IMG/VR virus record: IMGVR_UViG_3300035698_003817
Span: 1-38,660 of that record
Reading direction: 5' to 3' (one strand)
Length of the DNA: 38,660 nucleotides
From: a virus
Shown here: in pieces, positions 14,216 to 23,135 of the stretch
Position numbering within the stretch: the first letter of the stretch is position 1
Layout: each line of letters opens with the position of its first letter
Made by a program: the position numbers and the translations under genes
Notes under the pieces: generated by a model
The model's input: only the letters and a program-made list of their open reading frames with translations
Database searches by the model: none
What the model was told of the DNA's origin: nothing

Positions 14216-16717
14216 ATGGCAGAAGCAAAAAGAGATAACAACAGAATCCCAACATTGCTTGGAGTGTCTAGCGCAGACGGAGTGACACCTGTTACTCTTT
14301 ATGCTGACCCAACGACTCACCGACTATATGTAGACTTACCTGTTGGAACAGGTGACGTAGTCGGCCCTGCAGTAGCAGTAGATGAAAATATTACAGTTTT
14401 TGATGCTACTACAGGTAAATTAATCAAAGACAGTGGAATAGCTTCCTCTAATGTAGTTTTACTTGGAGGTAGAACAGGTGGTCAGATTATCAAAGGTGGT
14501 ATCGCGAATGGTGAAGACTTGTCTTTCTGGACTAACGCGACAGGTGTTATCGGAGATTACTATTTCGTTGACCTAACTACAAATGGATTCTTAAAAACAA
14601 ATGATGCTACTGGAAAATTATCAGTAGACACAGATACGTATGTGGTAACTGGCTCAGCTTTACTCTTAGACCAGACTACTGCGCAAACTATTACAAACGA
14701 TAGTCCAATCTTCAATACTCTAACCGCGTCAGAGTTGGTGGCTACAGACGGTAGCAAGAAATTACAATCTTTAGCAGTAGCAACCTATCCGTCTCTTACG
14801 GAGCTTGCTTATGTGAAAGGTGTTACTTCTGCTATTCAAGACCAGATAGACGCAGTATCAGGGAACGAAGAGAATACCTATACGGTTTCTCCTACAGGTG
14901 GAGACTACGAAACAATCCAAGAGGCTCTAGATGATAATGTCACAGTAGGTACTTTATTCTTGGTTTACCCTGGAACATACACAAATGACACTATCAACTT
15001 CAAAGCTAATAACCAATGTGTGAAAGGAGTCGCTTGTTCGCCAAAAAATGTTCTTGTAACGAAAGCCACAACAATATCAGATTATGGTGCTTTCACTGGC
15101 TGTGTTGTAGATAACATCAAAATGGTTATGACCTTAGCCGCTAATGCTGTAGGAACAACTGTCACTGGTACAGGAAGTTGTAACTACAAATTCTGTCACG
15201 TTGAATGTATTGCTAGTGGAACTAATGCAGATGTTAATGGTGGTGCTACTTGTTATCGTGGAACAGGTACTGTCAAAATAGTTGAAGGAAGTATCATATA
15301 TGCCAATACAGCGAACAGGGGAGCGAGAGGAAAGAAAGCTGTACTTGTAGAAGATGGTAGTGCTTGGACTATTGATGATGTGCAATTTACAGTCACAGGA
15401 AGTGGTACGAGTATAATAAATGGAGCAATAAGAAATAACTCAGAGGGGGAGCTGATAGTAGATGAGTGTACTATTGATGTAACTGATAATGCTACTGGTA
15501 AGGCATACGGTATTTATGTAGATGCTGGTAAAGCAGACCAAGAAGCTTTTAACAACATAGTTCACGTAAATAACTCAGGAGGAAATGCGACAGCAGTTTT
15601 AGTAGGTGCTGAAGCTGGGGAGACTCTTTCAGTACGAAGTATGTATAACCACTTGCACGCAGTAGCAAGTGGAACAGCTAATGCTTTTGAGATTACTAAT
15701 TCTGACACCACACTGATAAGCCAGTATGATGACCTTCTTGGTGCAGTAGCCAACAGTGGAGGTAGGTATACCTATGTAAATTCTTCAGCAGACGGAGTCC
15801 TAGATGTCTCAGTTGGAATTACAGGAGATTACTTAACAGCTTCGGAGCTATTGATAACAGACGCTTCAAAAGGGATTATATCAGCGCCAGTAGCAACTTA
15901 TCCCTCACTGACTGAGCTAAGTTATGTCAAGGGGGTGACGAGTGCGCTTCAAACTCAAATTAACGATAAGTCTCCAGCAGATTCTCCAACGTTTACGACT
16001 AAGGTCACAGGTAGCTACTTGACAGCTTCAGAATTATTGGTCACAAATGCTTCAAAGGAAGTCGTATCAGCTCCTGTAGCTACTTATCCCTCACTAACAG
16101 AATTGAGCTATGTAAAGGGATTAACTTCCGCAGTTCAAACTCAATTAAATGGACTAGCAACAGAAGCATTGGATAACTTGTCTGGTGTAGCGATTAACAC
16201 TTCATTGATATCAGATACTACCGCTACAGACGACTTGGGTTCAACTACGAAGCTATGGAATCACACCTATACAACAGATATAGAACTAGGACACGCTACA
16301 GATACTACGATTACAAGAACTGGTGCAGGTGCTATCGCAGTAGAGGGTGTAGCTGTGCCAACGATAAGCTCAACGAACACGCTAACTAATAAACGAATTA
16401 CAGCAAGGGTAGACACATATACTACAGATGCTACACCTGATGTAGATACAGATGACTTTGATGCAGTAACGATAACAGCTCAAGAGGTTGCGATTACTGA
16501 TATGAACTTCACTGGAACTCCTACGAACTTCCAAAAGATTATAGTAAGGATTAAAGATGACGGAACAGCAAGAGCAATTACTTGGGGAAGTGATTTTGAA
16601 GCTAAAGGAGTCGCCTTACCAACAACTACTGTAATTTCTAAGGTCTTAACAGTCGGCTTTATATACGACACCGTTACAAGTAAATGGGGTTGTGTAGCCT
16701 CAGCACAGGAAGCATAA
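14216..16717 (+). CDS. Large tail fibre/spike with beta-helix domain (833 aa)
   Basis: Residues 1-42 carry the NR-LGV-DG-PV module shared with the upstream gene, probably the virion attachment part. A fibre segment (about 60-130, GKLIKDSGIASSNVVLLGG) follows. From about 225 a pectate-lyase-like right-handed beta-helix begins (SPTGGDYETIQEALDDNVTVGTLFLVYPGTY) and runs to about 530. Three copies of a 41-residue repeat (SELL-TDASK...APVATYPSLTELSYVKG-TSA-QTQ) occur at about 171-212, 541-583 and 603-645. The C-terminus (WGSDFEAKGVALPTTTVISKVLTVGFIYDTVTSKWGCVA) matches the common phage tail tip module. It is the likely receptor-binding protein. Confidence 0.8.
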   Translation: MAEAKRDNNRIPTLLGVSSADGVTPVTLYADPTTHRLYVDLPVGTGDVVGPAVAVDENITVFDATTGKLIKDSGIASSNVVLLGGRTGGQIIKGGIANGEDLSFWTNATGVIGDYYFVDLTTNGFLKTNDATGKLSVDTDTYVVTGSALLLDQTTAQTITNDSPIFNTLTASELVATDGSKKLQSLAVATYPSLTELAYVKGVTSAIQDQIDAVSGNEENTYTVSPTGGDYETIQEALDDNVTVGTLFLVYPGTYTNDTINFKANNQCVKGVACSPKNVLVTKATTISDYGAFTGCVVDNIKMVMTLAANAVGTTVTGTGSCNYKFCHVECIASGTNADVNGGATCYRGTGTVKIVEGSIIYANTANRGARGKKAVLVEDGSAWTIDDVQFTVTGSGTSIINGAIRNNSEGELIVDECTIDVTDNATGKAYGIYVDAGKADQEAFNNIVHVNNSGGNATAVLVGAEAGETLSVRSMYNHLHAVASGTANAFEITNSDTTLISQYDDLLGAVANSGGRYTYVNSSADGVLDVSVGITGDYLTASELLITDASKGIISAPVATYPSLTELSYVKGVTSALQTQINDKSPADSPTFTTKVTGSYLTASELLVTNASKEVVSAPVATYPSLTELSYVKGLTSAVQTQLNGLATEALDNLSGVAINTSLISDTTATDDLGSTTKLWNHTYTTDIELGHATDTTITRTGAGAIAVEGVAVPTISSTNTLTNKRITARVDTYTTDATPDVDTDDFDAVTITAQEVAITDMNFTGTPTNFQKIIVRIKDDGTARAITWGSDFEAKGVALPTTTVISKVLTVGFIYDTVTSKWGCVASAQEA
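14725..16145 (+). repeat. Three dispersed coding repeats in the fibre gene
   Basis: Copies at about 14725-14850, 15838-15965 and 16022-16145 encode the SELL...YPSLTELSYVKG unit. The last two are adjacent and closest to each other; the first lies before the beta-helix domain. The beta-helix is thus flanked by related segments, consistent with insertion of a receptor-binding domain into a repeated fibre backbone, or with repeat-mediated exchange. Confidence 0.75.
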
Positions 16718-16721
16718 TAAT

Positions 16722-17420
16722 ATGGCATTACTAACTGACATACGAGCTTACTACAAGCTAGATGAGTCTTCAGGTAATCCAGTAGATGCTACTGGAAACG
16801 GTTATACCCTAACGAACAACAATACAGTTGGTTTTGCCTCTGGGAAGATAAACAATGCAGCCGACTTCGGGGCTTCTAATACAGATAAAACTTTGTCTGT
16901 TGCTAGCGCATTGGGTATCGCAGACGATGCCGCTATGAGTATCGCTTACTGGTTCAAAACGCCAGCTACTCTGGCTAACTTCCCAGGAGTTCTTAACTAC
17001 ACACAGAACGGAGGGATATCGTTGATGATATTACTTGACCACACTAACGATAGAATAGTTGGAATAAGTGTTGGCCCTGGTATGAATGATAACACTAACT
17101 TAGGAACTTTCACTCCAGCAGTATCTACTTGGTATCACTTCGCTGTTACTTTTGACGGGACTGATGCACAAGTTTATAAGGACGGTTCAACATTCGGTAG
17201 TACCTACGCAGTAGATGTTGACGCTGGAGCTTCAGATAACTTTATGATTGGTAGAAATGTTGACGACTTCTGGTTTGCTGATGGATTGATAGACGAAGTA
17301 GGGGTATGGAACAGAGAACTAACAAGTGCTGAAATCACTTCTCTTTACAACTCAGGAAATGGATTGCAATATCCATTCGGAGAAACAGCAGATACATCAA
17401 AAATGTTCTTAATGTTTTAA
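16722..17420 (+). CDS. LamG/concanavalin-like lectin-domain protein (232 aa)
   Basis: Nearly the whole protein is one laminin G-like (LamG/Laminin_G_3) jelly roll. The opening RAYYKLDESSGNPVDATGNGYTLTNNN, the core MSIAYWFKTP, WYHFAVTFDGTDAQVYKDG and the C-terminal GLIDEVGVWNRELTSAEITSLYNSGNG are hallmark segments. Such domains bind carbohydrate, so this is likely an accessory host-recognition or fibre-tip protein. It starts 4 nt after the fibre stop and ends 4 nt before the next gene. Confidence 0.85.
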   Translation: MALLTDIRAYYKLDESSGNPVDATGNGYTLTNNNTVGFASGKINNAADFGASNTDKTLSVASALGIADDAAMSIAYWFKTPATLANFPGVLNYTQNGGISLMILLDHTNDRIVGISVGPGMNDNTNLGTFTPAVSTWYHFAVTFDGTDAQVYKDGSTFGSTYAVDVDAGASDNFMIGRNVDDFWFADGLIDEVGVWNRELTSAEITSLYNSGNGLQYPFGETADTSKMFLMF

Positions 17421-17424
17421 TAAT

Positions 17425-19470
17425 ATGTACGAAATAGAAAATAAAGACATAGTCATAAAAGGTTGGGAGAATGGTATCGCTGATAACCCTTACGAGGGTC
17501 TTTACGATATGCGCAACATTGATATTGGTTCAGTCACAGGTGAAGCAGGAGTCAATATGAAGACAGAAGTTACGCAAAGTCAAGGTGCTATTTCAGCAGT
17601 CACTTTTACAGCGACTAACGCGACTAATCTTTTCACTTATGACGGTGTCGTTCCTTTAGAGGTGAATACTTGTATAACAGTTGTAAACGCAGGGGGAGCG
17701 CTCCCAAGCGGTATGGCGGTTAACACAGCTTATTATGTTAAGACGATTCCAAGTGGAACTACCTTTACTCTTTCAAGCGCTAGCGCAGGTGGAGCAGAGT
17801 TAGCTATCGCAGATGACGGTACGGGAACTCAAAGTTTCTCTACTATAGATATCGGTAAGCCAATCACTTTTGAGAAAGCGACGACTGACCCCTTTGCTAG
17901 CTCCGACAAGACTATGTACTTTATGCTTGATAACAATGGCAGGTGTTGGGTGCACGATTCTATTACCTTTGGCAGTACGAATAAGTGGATATATATGCGA
18001 AGTAGGTCTACAGAAGACTTGAGTTCTACTCTCCAACAGGGTAGAGGTCTTATCTATTATAAAAATTACCTATTCGTGTTTACTAAGACCACGATTAGCG
18101 TTATGTGGCTAGATAACATTACGGTTGGGTCTATCTCGCTAGCTCTGATAACTACTCTCGCTAATTGGACTAGGTCTTGGCAAACTATTACTAGCACAGA
18201 CACCCACGAAGCTATCGTCTCGAAAGGTGACCTAGTTTATTTCTGTAACCACCATTATCTAGGTTCTATAGATGAACCAGAAGATTATGTATTTAGTCTT
18301 GCAGAGTTAGCTACCGTCGCTGACGGGGTAACTACAAGCGGAGACGGAACGATTACAACTGTTACTGCTTTCTTTGTTGATAATATGCTTGGTGCTGAGA
18401 TTGTTGGTGTCGGTATTCCGTCAGGAGCTAGAATCGGGTCAATCACAAATAGCAAAGAAGCAGAATTAGCAGTTGGCGACGAAGCTACGATTAACGATAC
18501 GGGTGTCACGTTTACAGTACCAGCAGGTTACGCGTTCACAGCTTCAGCTCTCTTCTTACCGAATGATATCGCGACGTGTATAGCAGAGCTGAATGGGTAC
18601 GTATTGACAGGTGGTGTAGAAAATGTTATTTATCCTTGGGATAGATTATCTACGACTTATGACTACCCGATACGTTTATCAGAAAACTATATTTCTAAAC
18701 TGGTCACAGTTAATACGACTACTTATATATTCGCAGGGAGAAGAGGAAACATCTATCAGACTAACGGTGGTAACGTCTCATATTTTAAGACTATACCTAT
18801 CTTTTTAAGCGAGACTTACAATCCTATAATCAGATTTCAAGACGCTATTTTTAACAGGAATCACTTGTACTTCAGTTTTACTGCTCAAGAGAATGACGGA
18901 ACTGATATAGATGAATACGGGGGAATTTGGGCGATTGATTTGAAGTCAGGTGGAATGTATCTCGCAAATCAGCTCTCTTATGCTACTTACGCAGGTTACG
19001 CCAGCGCGCTCTTTCCTTTTAATGGAGACGTGAGTAGCGCTTCGGCTACAAGTGTCTATAACGAGTTTGGTACTAATCAAGGAACAGGTTTGTTCGCAGG
19101 GTGGTACGACGGTACGAGTTATAACATTGATATATCAGATGAAGACCCATACTCAAGTGGTGAGTCATATGTGGTCTCAGATATGATTCCTACAGGTCAG
19201 ATTTGGACTAAAAGAACTTTCGAGAATATTGAATACAAGCTTGCTACTCCTTTAGTGACAGGAGAAAGTGTCGCGCTCTACTACCGTCAGAATATAACTG
19301 AAGCGTTTACTCAAATACCGATAACTCAAGGTGGTGCAGTTGGTGACCTATCAGGAATAGCAGGTGTCACTAACTTTGAGAATGTACAATGGATTCAGAT
19401 TAAGGCGGTGCTGACTAGCACGAATACAACTCCAAGCTTCGTAAGATTAAGAGAAATAAGAATCAGATAA
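17425..19470 (+). CDS. Large tail protein, beta-propeller-like (681 aa)
   Basis: The protein begins MYEIENKDIVIKGWENGIADNPYEGLYDMRNIDI. An inserted small beta domain follows at about residues 55-140 (FTYDGVVPLEVNTCITVVNAGGALPSGMAVNTAYYVKTIPSGTTFTLSSA), a motif seen repeatedly in phage tail proteins. The remainder has blades with Y-x-Y/W motifs (GLIYYKNYLFVFTKTTISVMW, YIFAGRRGNIYQTNGG, HLYFSFTAQENDGTDIDEYGGIWAIDLKSGGMYL), suggesting a beta-propeller tail hub or stabilisation protein like P22 gp10. The last codon overlaps the next ATG (TAATG). The specific role is inferred. Confidence 0.6.
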   Translation: MYEIENKDIVIKGWENGIADNPYEGLYDMRNIDIGSVTGEAGVNMKTEVTQSQGAISAVTFTATNATNLFTYDGVVPLEVNTCITVVNAGGALPSGMAVNTAYYVKTIPSGTTFTLSSASAGGAELAIADDGTGTQSFSTIDIGKPITFEKATTDPFASSDKTMYFMLDNNGRCWVHDSITFGSTNKWIYMRSRSTEDLSSTLQQGRGLIYYKNYLFVFTKTTISVMWLDNITVGSISLALITTLANWTRSWQTITSTDTHEAIVSKGDLVYFCNHHYLGSIDEPEDYVFSLAELATVADGVTTSGDGTITTVTAFFVDNMLGAEIVGVGIPSGARIGSITNSKEAELAVGDEATINDTGVTFTVPAGYAFTASALFLPNDIATCIAELNGYVLTGGVENVIYPWDRLSTTYDYPIRLSENYISKLVTVNTTTYIFAGRRGNIYQTNGGNVSYFKTIPIFLSETYNPIIRFQDAIFNRNHLYFSFTAQENDGTDIDEYGGIWAIDLKSGGMYLANQLSYATYAGYASALFPFNGDVSSASATSVYNEFGTNQGTGLFAGWYDGTSYNIDISDEDPYSSGESYVVSDMIPTGQIWTKRTFENIEYKLATPLVTGESVALYYRQNITEAFTQIPITQGGAVGDLSGIAGVTNFENVQWIQIKAVLTSTNTTPSFVRLREIRIR

Positions 19471-20093
19471 TGAACTTCAAAGACAAAAAAGAAATGGAGC
19501 AGATGATAGACTCCCGTATCGGTAGTTTTATGAACGCGAAGCAGTACTCACTATCTAAGATTCAGAGTCACAAGCACGACGGAGCAGACGCTCCAAGAGT
19601 CAGGTCAAAAGATTTGATTTATTCGACGAATAGGCAGTCTATGGTACACGCCTACGCTGACGTTAAGACTGAGGAAGAGACAGGCACTTCATATATTGAA
19701 TTTGCTTACCCAAAGAGAATAGACTTCAACGGGTTTATAGCTAATGGTGCAGAGGGTGGCGCTACGCCTAGCCCGTCAACTGAAAAAGCGACGACAAGTG
19801 GTCTCGCTGTCTTTGGAACTGCAGAGAATATCTCGGCTTTCTACCCAAACACACCAACGACTGAACCAGACGCCGACAGTATTGTTCACGGAAGCAATTA
19901 TATGTTTATAGATGAGACTGATTTGACGAATACGTGGGTGGGCGCAGGTAACCCCTATCTTGCTTTCGCGACTGACGACGGGAGCAATGTAATCGGTTAT
20001 CTTTCAATTACATCTTATTCTTCAGAGGGAATAACTATTGAATACTACGTTGATATTGGATTTTACATAATAGGAAGTATTATCATTACTTAA
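19470..20093 (+). CDS. Tail-region structural protein with SHKHDG motif (207 aa)
   Basis: The first 35 residues form a helix (MNFKDKKEMEQMIDSRIGSFMNAKQYSLSKI), then comes QSHKHDGADAPRV (about 32-44), a motif common in phage tail fibre/baseplate proteins. The rest is beta-rich and ends in hydrophobic strands (EYYVDIGFYIIGSIIIT). It is translationally coupled to the upstream tail gene by TAATG. It is probably an adaptor or fibre attachment protein. Confidence 0.6.
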   Translation: MNFKDKKEMEQMIDSRIGSFMNAKQYSLSKIQSHKHDGADAPRVRSKDLIYSTNRQSMVHAYADVKTEEETGTSYIEFAYPKRIDFNGFIANGAEGGATPSPSTEKATTSGLAVFGTAENISAFYPNTPTTEPDADSIVHGSNYMFIDETDLTNTWVGAGNPYLAFATDDGSNVIGYLSITSYSSEGITIEYYVDIGFYIIGSIIIT

Positions 20094-20118
20094 CATAATT
20101 AACAACTAGGACTATAAT
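20090..20118 (+). promoter_or_regulatory. Sigma70-type promoter giving a near-leaderless adaptor mRNA
   Basis: TTAACA (20090-20095; overlaps the previous stop), a 17-nt spacer and TATAAT (20113-20118). The predicted start falls at about 20125, the first base of the next ATG, so the message would be leaderless. Confidence 0.6.
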
Positions 20119-20124
20119 AAAAAT

Positions 20125-21012
20125 ATGAAGTCTTACACCACACTACGAAACCAATTTGGTACTCTTTCCGCCAATACGTCAAGTACTAACTTAACATTGG
20201 CAGATGAGCTGATTAACGATTCGCTTCGGTACTTAACTACTAAGTACTTCTTCAATGAGAAAAGCGTTGTAGTTCCGGGGGGAACTATAGCGTCACAGCA
20301 AAGTTATAATCTTCCATACAATATTAAGACGTTGATAAGCGTTTATATATCCGTTGGGAATATTCGCTACACGCTGACTGAATCACCTAACAGAACTTTC
20401 TGGGATTCTATCAACTTCGTACCTTACACTTCAGATATCCCGCAGTTCTACTACATCTTCAACAAGAAAATGTATGTATTCCCTACACCAGCAGGAAGCG
20501 GTAACGCGATTACTTACAACTATAAGCGCAGAATCAAAGACCTCTCCGAAGCTGATTATGACGCAGGAACAGCGCTAGCTACTACAGCAGACGCTACTGT
20601 TACTGGAACTGCTACTACTTGGACTAAAGATATGGCAGGTCGCTGGATTAGATTTACTTCAGACTTAGGAGACGAAGAATGGTACGAGATTGCTAGCGTA
20701 ACCGATACAACTCATCTAGAGCTTGTGAATCAATACGCAGGAGCAACAATGACTGGTACTGGTGATTATGTTATCGGAGAAATGCCTTTACTCGCTGAAG
20801 ACTATCACGATTTGCCTGTTTATCGCGCTCTATCGATTTACTTCACGACGCGTGTACCAGACCCTACTAGGGCAGAGCTTTTTGATAAGCTATACAAAGA
20901 GGGAAGAGAAGAATTAGACGCAGAGTTTGGCTCTAAGTCGTGGTCTGTAGCGATTACTCCTGCTGACCAAGAAGTCAATAACCCGAACCTTTTTACTCGC
21001 AGTTTAAGTTAA
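20125..21012 (+). CDS. Head-tail adaptor / tail accessory protein (295 aa)
   Basis: The pattern TLADELINDSLRYLTTKYFFNEKSVVVPGGTIASQQSYNLPYNIKTLISVYISVGNIRYTLTESPNRTFW, then DIPQFYYIFNKKMYVFPTPAGSGNAITYNYKRRIKDLSEADY, is typical of podovirus adaptor proteins (P22 gp4/T7 gp11-like) that bind the portal and nucleate the short tail. An inserted beta segment (TATTWTKDMAGRWIRFTSDLGDEEWYEIASVTDTTHLEL) precedes the helical C-terminal part (LPVYRALSIYFTTRVPDPTRAELFDKLYKEGREELDAEF). It supports a podovirus assignment. Confidence 0.7.
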   Translation: MKSYTTLRNQFGTLSANTSSTNLTLADELINDSLRYLTTKYFFNEKSVVVPGGTIASQQSYNLPYNIKTLISVYISVGNIRYTLTESPNRTFWDSINFVPYTSDIPQFYYIFNKKMYVFPTPAGSGNAITYNYKRRIKDLSEADYDAGTALATTADATVTGTATTWTKDMAGRWIRFTSDLGDEEWYEIASVTDTTHLELVNQYAGATMTGTGDYVIGEMPLLAEDYHDLPVYRALSIYFTTRVPDPTRAELFDKLYKEGREELDAEFGSKSWSVAITPADQEVNNPNLFTRSLS

Positions 21013-21512
21013 ATTATATGCTTCCAATTTCTTCTACTAACAACATCATAAACCGCACCACTAGAAATGTTGAAAACCTTTGCTATTTCTGTTCCCTTAA
21101 CTCCCTCTTTGGCAAGTTGTCTAATTTTTCTAACTTTGTCTGGGTTAAGTTTAGAAAGATAATGGCTTTCTCCTATGTTCTTGTCGTAAAGACCAAGCTT
21201 CCAAGCGTGGGAATGATTGTCTTTAGTAGATACCCATTCAAGGTTGTTAACTCGATTATCAAGTCGTTTCCCGTTGATATGATTGACCTCTCTAAGTTTC
21301 TTAGGATTGGTAATATAGTTAAAAGCTACAAGTCTATGAACAAGAAACTTCTTGCTACTCTTGTTTTTGTAAAGCATAACCATTTGGTAACCATTCCCTA
21401 TAAGCCAAGCTTTAAGAAATTTACCTTTCTTATGTCGGTTATTAGGGAAAGACCATATTCTCCCGCTTTCTGTAACCGCATAAAGATTTTTGTAACCTTT
21501 GATATCTTTCAT
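21009..21512 (-). CDS. NUMOD4/HNH homing endonuclease (167 aa)
   Basis: Residues about 1-50 form a NUMOD4 DNA-binding motif (YKNLYAVTESGRIWSFPNN). Residues 55-104 are an HNH_3 core (VHRLVAFNYITNPKKLREVNHINGKRLDNRVNNLEWVSTKDN) with H59, N77-H78, N90 and H100. The C-terminus (SKLNPDKVRKIRQLAKEGVKGTEIAKVFNISSGAVYDVVSRRNW) is a helix-turn-helix of the NUMOD1/recombinase type. It is a free-standing selfish endonuclease, antisense to all surrounding late genes and overlapping the adaptor stop by 4 nt. Such genes spread by cutting cognate sites in phages lacking them. Confidence 0.9.
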   Translation of the reverse strand: MKDIKGYKNLYAVTESGRIWSFPNNRHKKGKFLKAWLIGNGYQMVMLYKNKSSKKFLVHRLVAFNYITNPKKLREVNHINGKRLDNRVNNLEWVSTKDNHSHAWKLGLYDKNIGESHYLSKLNPDKVRKIRQLAKEGVKGTEIAKVFNISSGAVYDVVSRRNWKHII

Positions 21513-21518
21513 AGTAAT

Positions 21519-21549
21519 TATCGTATGAATAGTAATACTATTAACGATA
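21519..21549. repeat. Compound inverted repeat beside the HNH gene
   Basis: TATCGT (21519-21524) pairs with ACGATA (21544-21549), and inside it AATAGT (21528-21533) pairs with ACTATT (21537-21542). It lies 7 nt upstream of the HNH start on the minus strand. It may be a regulator binding site, an RNA hairpin that limits HNH translation or part of the mobile element boundary. Confidence 0.6.
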
Positions 21550-21601
21550 TCAAGCTATTTCAGTCTAGTCAACTTAATCTATTAACAACTTAAATAAAAA
21601 T

Positions 21602-23116
21602 ATGGCATATAAGAATACAAATCCAAAGTTGAAAGGTCTAGGCAGTACTGGTTTGCTTGCTAAGTTGGGAAATGCTTTTGGTCTTAACGCTAAGACCCCT
21701 GAGTCTCCCGTGAAGAGCAACACGATACCTGAAACTGACGCTAAACCAAATGTGGGAACAGTTCAGGGAAGCGCTGTACCTATGGACTGGCAATACAACG
21801 CAGAAAAAGATAAGTGGAAGCAGATACCTAAGACTACTCAACCTCAGAACGCGCCTAGCTCTAACGGTCTATCGAGCAGTCAGAACGCAGAGTTGAACAC
21901 AATCAAGACTCAGCAGAGCGCTCCTCTAGTTGACTCAGCGACTAGCACGAATAACCAGAGAATGAGTGATGACGCGTACAAAGCCCAACAGGAGAGAGAA
22001 CGGGAAGCTAAGTACTCAGCAGGAAGACAGAGACTCAATACTGGTGGGAATGAACCTCAAGACACCTCGAGGAGTGGTCTTCTTCAGACTGCAACAACTA
22101 TGGGAACTCAGAGTCCTGAAATGATAACCAAGATTAATACTCAGCTATCTACAAAGAAAGAGGAGATACGAAAGCTCGAAGACGAAATGGCTAGAAAGAT
22201 TAGTGCTACGCAGGGTGGTGGCGGTGACTTGTCATTCGTTACTGGTAAGGTTGCTCGACTACAGGATTACTACAACGCGAAAATTCAGAATAGAACAAAC
22301 GAAATGCAGAGCCTTGCAACTCAGCTATCTTCCGCAAACCAGACTTTCGGAACTCAAAGCGGTTTGATACAGAACGCTCTAGGTGAACAAGGCTACCAAA
22401 ACATATCTTACGATACAAGATTCGGTACAGGTGAAGACCTTGCTTCTGGAACAGATACGACAGGTGGTGGTAACGCTATGAATCCTATGCAAGCTATACC
22501 TGATTTAGCACAAAGGATAAACAACGGTACTCTTTCTCCAAGTCAAGCAGAGTCAATGCTTGGCGGGAATCCTGCTTTGAGTAGATTGTTAGACCAAGAA
22601 ATGACAAGACTTAACCCTAACTATGACAAAGCTGTAGCAGAAGCGCAGTCGGGAATCAGAGCGAATACCCCACAGATGAGAGCGATTCAAGAAGCGGCAC
22701 TGAAAACAATTCCAATGGTAAATCAAGCATACGAAGCTATGCCTGATATGGCTAAGACTGATTGGGCGCTAGTGAATAAAATTACTCAAGGTCAGTTATC
22801 TAAATGGTTTCCTGACAAATTCGGTAGAGACAAGATTGTTCTGTATCAAAAATTAGTTGATAACTCAAGAGGTGAAATCGCTACCCTTATCGGGAGCGCT
22901 CTTGGTATGACTCCTACGGGAGCAGAGAGTTTAGCAAATGGGTGGATAGGAGACGGAGCTACACCACAAGAAATTGAACAAGCTTATGCAAACGCTCAGA
23001 AAATGGTGGAAGACAGAATCACAGCGCAAGAAACTTCAGGACAACCGAGTGGAAACCAATCGAACACCAACACGAACACAGATAACGGTGGGTGGTCTTG
23101 GAATGGTATACAGTAA
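21602..23116 (+). CDS. Putative internal virion/ejection protein (504 aa)
   Basis: The first 170 residues are low-complexity, Gln/Ser/Thr/Pro-rich and probably disordered. Residues about 175-250 are coiled coil (KINTQLSTKKEEIRKLEDEMARKISATQ). The C-terminal half is helical (AVAEAQSGIRANTPQMRAIQEAALKTIPMVNQAYEAM...GNPALSRLLDQEM) and ends in a Gln/Asn/Ser-rich tail. It precedes a lysozyme-domain protein of the ejection type. In short-tailed phages this position is taken by pilot/ejection proteins, so that is the most likely role. Confidence 0.55.
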   Translation: MAYKNTNPKLKGLGSTGLLAKLGNAFGLNAKTPESPVKSNTIPETDAKPNVGTVQGSAVPMDWQYNAEKDKWKQIPKTTQPQNAPSSNGLSSSQNAELNTIKTQQSAPLVDSATSTNNQRMSDDAYKAQQEREREAKYSAGRQRLNTGGNEPQDTSRSGLLQTATTMGTQSPEMITKINTQLSTKKEEIRKLEDEMARKISATQGGGGDLSFVTGKVARLQDYYNAKIQNRTNEMQSLATQLSSANQTFGTQSGLIQNALGEQGYQNISYDTRFGTGEDLASGTDTTGGGNAMNPMQAIPDLAQRINNGTLSPSQAESMLGGNPALSRLLDQEMTRLNPNYDKAVAEAQSGIRANTPQMRAIQEAALKTIPMVNQAYEAMPDMAKTDWALVNKITQGQLSKWFPDKFGRDKIVLYQKLVDNSRGEIATLIGSALGMTPTGAESLANGWIGDGATPQEIEQAYANAQKMVEDRITAQETSGQPSGNQSNTNTNTDNGGWSWNGIQ

Positions 23117-23135
23117 TAATTAACCATAAAATAAC

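Noticed and set aside
21018-21593. 191-codon plus-strand frame opposite the HNH endonuclease
   Set aside because: The minus-strand frame has clear NUMOD4 and HNH motifs; the plus frame shows no recognisable features and is its shadow.
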